Shown here: piece by piece, positions 1 to 3,807 of the stretch
Layout of the letters: the number at the start of each line of letters is the position of its first letter
How positions within the stretch are numbered: position 1 is the stretch's first letter
From: JBBSIG01 sp038232215
GTDB lineage: Bacteria > Actinomycetota > Thermoleophilia > Gaiellales > Gaiellaceae
NCBI GenBank assembly: GCA_038232215.1
Contig: JBBSIG010000190.1
Location: 1 to 5,191, forward strand
DNA length: 5,191 nucleotides
Reading direction: 5' to 3'
Notes under the pieces: generated by a model
Databases searched by the model: none
Seen by the model: only the letters and a program-made list of their open reading frames with translations
Told to the model about the DNA's origin: nothing
Translations under genes and position numbers: made by a program

Positions 1-556
<556 letters not shown>

Positions 557-742
557 GATCGGTTTGCGGTGGACCGCCGCGAGAAACCGGGCGGCCCCGT
601 GCAAGCTGATTCAGGATGAGCTTGTGCTCAAAGTCGACACCCCTGAGGGTGCGACGAGGTTAGGCCTCCCGCGCGGACGCGAGAGGTCTCGACGTATTAC
701 ACGCTGTTGAGTTTTCAAAGACCGGTGCCGCGAGACTCACGT
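557..742 (-). other. rRNA leader between the terminator-like hairpin and 16S, with four hairpins
   Basis: This gene-free stretch is the transcribed leader of the rRNA operon. Besides boxA it can form four local hairpins in the RNA. The first, 688-663, has an 11-position stem with one A/C mismatch and a TCCG loop. The second, 655-633, pairs GTCGCACCC with GGGTGTCGAC around TCAG, with one bulged T. The third, 624-602, pairs CAAGCT with AGCTTG. The fourth, 597-571, pairs GGGCCGCC with GGCGGTCC and sits close to the mature 5' end. Some of this sequence should pair with the spacer after 16S to form the RNase III processing stem. That partner lies outside the window, so the real fold cannot be decided here. 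I see no second promoter in the interval. Confidence 0.55.
711..723 (-). promoter_or_regulatory. boxA-like rRNA antitermination site
   Basis: The minus strand reads GGTCTTTGAAAAC followed by TCAACAGCGTG. This closely matches the boxA element and adjoining bases of Gram-positive and actinobacterial rRNA leaders (TCTTTGA core, then AACTCAACA). In the family, boxA RNA is bound by NusB/NusE to make RNA polymerase resistant to termination over rRNA genes. It starts only about 20 nt after the U-tract of the upstream terminator hairpin, so antitermination complexes assembled here would act after that terminator has been passed. The assignment rests on motif similarity and position about 155 nt upstream of 16S. 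Confidence 0.75.
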
Positions 743-770
743 AAAAAAGCCTCCGACTCGCGCCAGAGGC
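743..770 (-). terminator. Intrinsic terminator / possible attenuator in the rRNA leader
   Basis: The minus strand forms a 9-bp stem, GCCTCTGGC with GTCGGAGGC (two G-U pairs), closed by a GCGA tetraloop (770-749) and followed directly by TTTTTT (748-743). This is a textbook Rho-independent terminator. It lies about 95 nt downstream of the expected rRNA transcription start and just before boxA. It could stop tyrS read-through, act as a conditional attenuator of rRNA synthesis, or end a short independent RNA of about 120 nt. A hairpin near the start of the transcript (862-850, GCCTC/GAGGC) has the same five-base arms as this stem. It could therefore exchange strands with it as an anti-terminator, but only over five base pairs. 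Confidence 0.75.
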
Positions 771-871
771 CTCAGAATGCTCGGAACGTGCTCGTATCCG
801 ATTGCGTCCGAAGGCGCTCCAGTAGTCGAGGACGGGGACAGATCACGCTGCCTCATCGAGGCGGCTGAGTG

Positions 872-899
872 ATAGTACCAGCGCCGCCCGGGCTGTCAA
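872..899 (-). promoter_or_regulatory. Sigma-70-type promoter of the rRNA operon
   Basis: The minus strand has a perfect -35 hexamer TTGACA (899-894), a 16-bp G+C-rich spacer and a -10 hexamer TACTAT (877-872, one mismatch to TATAAT). Transcription should start around 865, leaving a leader of about 310 nt before mature 16S. The -35 begins 16 nt beyond the tyrS stop codon. This is by far the best promoter match in the window, as expected for rRNA. The sequence also predicts a small hairpin right at the start of the transcript (862-850). Confidence 0.82.
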
Positions 900-915
900 G
901 CGCCGGCGACCGCTC

Positions 916-2061
916 TCACGTGGCCCGGAAGCGCAGGAAACGACGCTTTCCAGCCTGCAGGAGCGCGCCGGCGAGACGGGCCCGCGGCACGTCGAGCTCC
1001 TCGACCACGAGCTCGTTCACCCGCACCGCGCCCTGACCGATCAGGCGGCGCGCCTCGCTCGTGGACGCGATCCCGAAGCGGTCGACGAGCACGGCCGGTA
1101 GGTGCACCGGATCCCCCTCCGGAAGCGGTACCTCCTCGACGTGCTCGGGCGCCTGCCGCTCGCGCACGACGCGCGTGAAGTGGGCTTCGGCCTCGTTCGC
1201 CGCCTCCGCGCCGTGCGAGCGGCGCACGATCGCGCGCGCCAGCTCGAGCTTCGCCTGAAGCGGCTCGCCGGCAGGGGGCGACTCCTCCAGCACGAGCTCG
1301 TACCAGTGCGGGAGAGCGTCGTCGGCGATTCGCATCGTCCGGCCGAACTGCTCCTCGGGAGGAGCGCTGAGCGGGATGTTGTTGCCGACGGACGAGCTCA
1401 TCTTCGCACCGTCCCACGAGAGGAGCAGCGGGAGCGTGAGCACCACCTGCGGCTCGAGCCCATAGGCGTCCATCACCTCCCGGCCGGCGAGCAGGTTGTA
1501 CAGCTGATCCGTGCCCCCGAGCTCCACGTCGGCGGCGACCGCCACCGAGTCGTAGGCCTGCATGAGCGGATACAGCAGCTCGGAGACCGAGATGGGCTCC
1601 TTCGCGCCGAAGCGCTTCGCGAAGTCGTCGCGCTCGAGCAGGCGCGCCACCGTGTGCGTGCGGGTCAGGCGGACGATGTCGCCGAAGCTCAACCCGGAGA
1701 GCCATTCGCCGTTGAAACGGACCTCGGTCCGCGCCGGGTCGAGAATCACCATGGCCTGGTCGACGTAAGTGCGCGCGTTCGCCTCGATCTCCTCGTCGGA
1801 GAGGATCGGACGCTCGCTCGAGCGCGCGGAGGGGTCGCCGATCCGCGTCGTGTAGTCGCCGACGATGAGGACGCCCGTGTGCCCGGCGTCCTGGAAGGCG
1901 CGCATGCGCTGCAGCGGTATCGCCCGCCCGATGTGAATGTCCGGCGAGGTCGGGTCGATCCCGAGCTTGACCCGCAGCGGCCGCCCGAGGGACAGCTTGC
2001 GCTCGAGCCCCCCCGCGGGCAGAACGTCGACTGCGTTCCTCGTCAGCTCGGCGTCTCTCAC
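916..2061 (-). CDS. tyrS: Tyrosyl-tRNA synthetase (TyrS)
   Basis: A class I aminoacyl-tRNA synthetase that activates tyrosine with ATP and charges tRNA-Tyr in the cytoplasm. The 381-residue product is close to the usual ~400. It has the Rossmann fold with the first ATP signature at 43-46 (HIGR, after GIDPTSPDI) and the tyrosine-site segment QAYD at 168-171. LGGTDQ follows at 181-186, and the second ATP signature KMSSSVGN at 220-227. A short S4-like RNA-binding domain runs from about 320 to the end (FGIASTSEARRLIGQGAVRVN). KMSSS, not KFGKT, places it with the TyrZ-like group. The fourth signature residues differ from the common HIGH and KMSKS. The start is GTG at 2061-2059, chosen because the family's N-terminus fits it. 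No Shine-Dalgarno lies at a normal distance; the nearest GGAGGA ends 25 nt upstream. The 3' end almost touches the rRNA promoter, and no terminator separates them, so read-through into the rRNA leader is likely. Confidence 0.97.
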   Translation of the reverse strand: MRDAELTRNAVDVLPAGGLERKLSLGRPLRVKLGIDPTSPDIHIGRAIPLQRMRAFQDAGHTGVLIVGDYTTRIGDPSARSSERPILSDEEIEANARTYVDQAMVILDPARTEVRFNGEWLSGLSFGDIVRLTRTHTVARLLERDDFAKRFGAKEPISVSELLYPLMQAYDSVAVAADVELGGTDQLYNLLAGREVMDAYGLEPQVVLTLPLLLSWDGAKMSSSVGNNIPLSAPPEEQFGRTMRIADDALPHWYELVLEESPPAGEPLQAKLELARAIVRRSHGAEAANEAEAHFTRVVRERQAPEHVEEVPLPEGDPVHLPAVLVDRFGIASTSEARRLIGQGAVRVNELVVEELDVPRARLAGALLQAGKRRFLRFRAT

Positions 2062-2068
2062 GAGGCCG

Positions 2069-2074
2069 ATGATA
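2069..2074 (-). promoter_or_regulatory. Possible -10 element for a leaderless tyrS transcript
   Basis: The minus strand reads TATCAT here, a 4-of-6 match to TATAAT, and the GTG start of tyrS begins 7 nt after it. A transcript starting the usual distance from this -10 would begin at or next to the start codon, which would explain the missing Shine-Dalgarno. No good -35 hexamer is present at 16-18 bp. Leaderless mRNAs are common in Actinobacteria, but this site is a weak call. Confidence 0.3.
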
Positions 2075-2124
2075 CGGCGGCCCCCGTCCTCCGAGCCGAA
2101 CCGGTACGATTGCTCCTGCGAACG

Positions 2125-2142
2125 GGTTGCATTAGTGCGGCC
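2125..2142. promoter_or_regulatory. Imperfect inverted repeat around TTGCATTAGTGC; possible operator
   Basis: GGTTGCA and TGCGGCC flank a TTAG centre: GCA/TGC is exact, the outer bases are 2 of 4 symmetric. It sits in the least G+C-rich part of the 206-bp divergent region between tyrS and the His-rich gene, where promoters for either gene would be expected. Streptomyces Nur is known to bind repeats built on TTGCAA. The TTGCA half here is suggestive but the second half does not match, and spacing differs. It overlaps the first hairpin of the structured leader, so it could equally be an RNA element. I found no convincing -35/-10 pair for the plus-strand gene. Confidence 0.25.
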
Positions 2143-2245
2143 CTGCGCGCCTGTCAGGGTCGGGGGACTCGCCGGGGCGACTCGTTGGAGTCGTCCCGGC
2201 TCAGGCGCGTCTGCGAGACTCCACCGGCGGCCGAGCAGCTCGGCC
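2139..2245 (+). ncRNA. Structured 5' leader of the His-rich peptide gene, possible regulatory RNA
   Basis: The RNA can form a chain of stems ending 9 nt before the Shine-Dalgarno. Stem A is 2139-2145 with 2155-2161. Stem P1 is 2163-2170 with 2215-2222 (one A/A mismatch). Stem P2 is 2171-2183 with 2188-2200, 13 consecutive pairs closed by GTTG. P3 is 2202-2205 with 2210-2213, closed by CGCG. Stem B is 2229-2235 with 2239-2245, 7 pairs around CAG. P1, P2 and P3 make a compact three-way junction. The odd pairs (2140-2160, 2165-2220, 2177-2194, 2205-2210) are all G-U in the plus-strand RNA and would be A/C mismatches on the minus strand. That favours the plus strand as the functional RNA. The fold was found by eye without energy calculation. 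It does not match any riboswitch consensus I can recall, including the Ni/Co-sensing czcD class. A DNA-level role is not excluded. Confidence 0.42.
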
Positions 2246-2267
2246 CCGACCGAAGAGGAGCGACTCG

Positions 2268-2462
2268 ATGACGCACGATCGGCACGACGCGCCGCACGCT
2301 CACGAGCACGAGCACGGCGACCTCACGCACTCGCACGCCCACGTGGAGCACGATCACGAGCACACCGAGCACGACCACGAGCACAGCCACGGCGGTGTCG
2401 CCCACTCGCACCCTCACGCCCACGAGGAGGGGCTCGAGGACAAGCACGAGCACGAGCACTGA
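2268..2462 (+). CDS. Small histidine-rich protein, putative nickel/cobalt/zinc-binding peptide
   Basis: The 64-residue product has 23 histidines, almost all in HxH alternation with Asp, Glu, Ser or Ala, and no cysteine. EHDHEH occurs twice, separated by one Thr, near residues 26-38. The rest is acidic, with no membrane segment or signal peptide, so it should be a soluble, largely disordered cytoplasmic protein. Such composition is known in metal-storage or buffering proteins (for example Hpn of Helicobacter) and in His-rich tails of nickel chaperones. Binding of Ni, Co or Zn is inferred from this and from the facing nickel genes. The start is supported by a good Shine-Dalgarno, GAGGAG at 2255-2260, 7 nt before ATG. 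It lies on the strand opposite to tyrS and the transporters, with its own structured leader upstream. The His-rich stretches resemble those in both permeases. I do not recognise a named family. Confidence 0.8.
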   Translation: MTHDRHDAPHAHEHEHGDLTHSHAHVEHDHEHTEHDHEHSHGGVAHSHPHAHEEGLEDKHEHEH

Positions 2463-2466
2463 GAGA

Positions 2467-2496
2467 CCTGCCCGTTCGCTCGAGCGTCTCGGGAGG
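2467..2496. terminator. Weak hairpin between convergent genes
   Basis: In the 37-bp gap between the stop of the His-rich gene (2462) and the stop of the minus-strand permease (2500), CCTGCCCG (2467-2474) can pair with CGGGAGG (2490-2496) with one bulged G. An inner CGC/GCG is also possible. Neither strand has a following T-run, so it is not a canonical intrinsic terminator. It is the only candidate for separating the two convergent transcripts. Confidence 0.25.
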
Positions 2497-2499
2497 AAC

Positions 2500-3249
2500 C
2501 TAGAACGCGTACGGCACGAAGTTCAGAGCTCCGAGCGAGTACCACATCCCGAATGCGAGGCTCGCGCAACCGAGGACCGGCGCCAGCCGGTTGAACGAGC
2601 GCCGTACGGGCGCACTCTCGAGCGTGAGACCGAGACCGGCCGAGAGGGCGGCCATGGAGAGAGCGGTGCAGAAGGCGAAGAGCGCCAGCGCGAGGACGGC
2701 CACGACGTGATCGTGGATCGTCGCGAGCAGTAACACCCCGACGCCGGCGCTCCCGCCCATCCCGTGCAGCAGTCCGATCCCGTACGCCTGGAGAGGAGAG
2801 CGCGTACGCAGCGGGTGCTCGTGGGCGTGGCCCATTCCGTCGGCGTGGGAGTGGACGTGGACGTGCGGCCCGCGGGCGTGCTCGTGGACGTGGACGTGGA
2901 GCAGCCCCCGGCGCCAGCGGAGGAGCAGCCAGATTGCCAGGGCCATGATGGTGACTCCGATCAGCGTCTCGGCGCCCTGGATCACGCCCTCGGGCAGATA
3001 GGCCTTGAAGAGCACGATCGGCAGGCCGAACGCGAAGAGGGCGGTCGCGTGGCCGAGGCCCCAGGCGAGCCCGAGAGCCCCCGCCAGCCACGCGCCCCGC
3101 TCCCTCTTCGAGGCGATCAGGGTCGTCACCGCGGCCAGATGATCCGGATCCGTTGCATGGCGCAGGCCCAGCAGGACCGCGACTGCGATCAGGGCGATCA
3201 GCGTGGTTCCGTCGGAGAGTCCGGCGATCCAGTCATCGAGCCCGAGCAT
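2500..3249 (-). CDS. Nickel/cobalt permease with HX4DH signature (NiCoT/NicO-like)
   Basis: A 249-residue inner-membrane protein. The first transmembrane segment (about 15-45) carries H31-ATDP-D36-H37. This is the HX4DH signature that NiCoT-type nickel/cobalt permeases use to select metal. A second segment holds GLGHAT (64-69), similar to the family's second His motif. Two further segments follow (about 72-85 and 92-111), then a loop at 118-145 with 11 histidines. The C-terminal half has HGMGGSAGVGV (162-172) and further membrane segments to about 245. ATG at 3249 is chosen because AAGGAG (3260-3255) precedes it by 5 nt and the protein begins just before the first membrane helix. The frame stays open upstream, but that part is the shadow of the regulator gene. 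It overlaps the upstream regulator by 17 bp, implying translational coupling. Uptake is the usual role of HX4DH permeases; substrate and direction are not proven. Confidence 0.92.
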   Translation of the reverse strand: MLGLDDWIAGLSDGTTLIALIAVAVLLGLRHATDPDHLAAVTTLIASKRERGAWLAGALGLAWGLGHATALFAFGLPIVLFKAYLPEGVIQGAETLIGVTIMALAIWLLLRWRRGLLHVHVHEHARGPHVHVHSHADGMGHAHEHPLRTRSPLQAYGIGLLHGMGGSAGVGVLLLATIHDHVVAVLALALFAFCTALSMAALSAGLGLTLESAPVRRSFNRLAPVLGCASLAFGMWYSLGALNFVPYAF

Positions 3250-3730
3250 CGACGCTCCTTCCCCACGCGGAATCGCTCTCGGAGAGACAGTCCGGGCACA
3301 GCCCCACGATCGGGAAGTGGCCGAAACGGGCCCGGTAGCCGAACGTCTCGCCGATCGCGGCGCGAACGCTGTCGAGCTCCGAGGGATCCACGGCGCGGAC
3401 GGCGTCACACGACTCGCACACGAGGTACTCGCGGGCCGGGCCGGCGAGCGCGTAGAGCCCCGGGCCGTGGCCGAGATGGACGTGACGGACGATTCCCACC
3501 TCCTCGAGGGTCTCGAGGTTGCGGTAGACCGAGGCGAGGTCCGACCGCGGCACGCGTCCGGCCACCCCCTCCGCGATCCGCTCGGCCGGCAGCGGCCGGC
3601 CCGCGGCGAAGAGGGCCTCGAGCACGAGCCGGCGGGCGGCGGAGACGCGCAGGCCATGGTCGCGCAGCGCGGAGACGGCTCCGTCGACCGTCTCCACCGT
3701 GAGCGGGCGCTTCAGCGGCGAGGTCGTCAT
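3233..3730 (-). CDS. Fur-family metal-responsive repressor, Nur-like
   Basis: A 165-residue DNA-binding regulator. The winged-helix domain covers about 10-85, with the recognition segment DLASVYRNLETLEEVGIV at 64-81. The dimerisation domain follows. The structural zinc site is complete: C105/C108 (CESC) and C145/C148 (CPDC). The hinge reads HVHLGHG (83-89) and a further His, H138, stands before the last CxxC. This pattern recalls the nickel sensor Nur of Streptomyces rather than Fur or Zur. The usual HHxH motif just before the first CxxC is AREY (99-102), and the helix-region His normally contributing to the same site is also absent, so one regulatory metal site appears lost. The 77-bp gap upstream separates it from a NicO-type permease gene; it overlaps the next permease gene by 17 bp. 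It probably represses these transporters when nickel is plentiful, possibly including its own gene. The start ATG has only a weak Shine-Dalgarno. Confidence 0.92.
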   Translation of the reverse strand: MTTSPLKRPLTVETVDGAVSALRDHGLRVSAARRLVLEALFAAGRPLPAERIAEGVAGRVPRSDLASVYRNLETLEEVGIVRHVHLGHGPGLYALAGPAREYLVCESCDAVRAVDPSELDSVRAAIGETFGYRARFGHFPIVGLCPDCLSESDSAWGRSVDARAR

Positions 3731-3807
3731 CTCGGACGGGGGTCTACAGGCGCCACTCTCTCCCTTCTTCGTCGACGCTGCAACTGCGGTTCGGTCGCTC
3801 TTCGACG
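3731..3807 (-). promoter_or_regulatory. Spacer between NicO-type gene and regulator gene, possible weak promoter
   Basis: The gap has no terminator hairpin with a T-run, so read-through from the NicO-type gene into the regulator is likely. TTGCAG followed after 17 bp by GAGAGT on the minus strand could serve as a poor promoter close to the regulator start. The octamer TCGACGCT occurs twice on the plus strand (3772-3779 and 3802-3809), 30 bp apart. No recognisable Fur, Zur or Nur box is visible. Most of this is speculative. Confidence 0.25.

Noticed and set aside
694..718. TTGAAA and TAATAC on the minus strand as a second rRNA promoter
   Set aside because: The spacer is only 13 bp and the TTGAAA is part of boxA.
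896..1705. 269-codon minus-strand frame overlapping tyrS
   Set aside because: It is another frame of the tyrS coding strand, low in complexity (Arg/Ala), with no motif.
2062..2267. T-box or known Ni/Co (czcD) riboswitch in the divergent spacer
   Set aside because: No T-box AGGGTGGNACCGCG-like sequence on either strand, and the conserved junction bases I recall for czcD RNA are not visible.
1102..2271. 389-codon plus-strand open frame across tyrS
   Set aside because: It is antisense to a clear tyrS, has no recognisable protein motif and is Arg-rich as expected for a G+C-rich shadow frame.
2154..2459. Minus-strand frame beginning MLVLVLVLEP
   Set aside because: It is the antisense of the CAC/GAG-rich His codons of the small peptide gene; the Val/Leu run is a by-product.
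2500..3657. 385-codon version of the HX4DH permease starting inside the regulator gene
   Set aside because: The first ~136 residues are an out-of-frame reading of the Fur-family gene. ATG at 3249 has a good Shine-Dalgarno and a sensible membrane-protein N-terminus.
2764..3702. 312-codon plus-strand frame opposite the permease and regulator
   Set aside because: It is a shadow frame with Arg/Gly/Pro-rich low-complexity translation and no motif.
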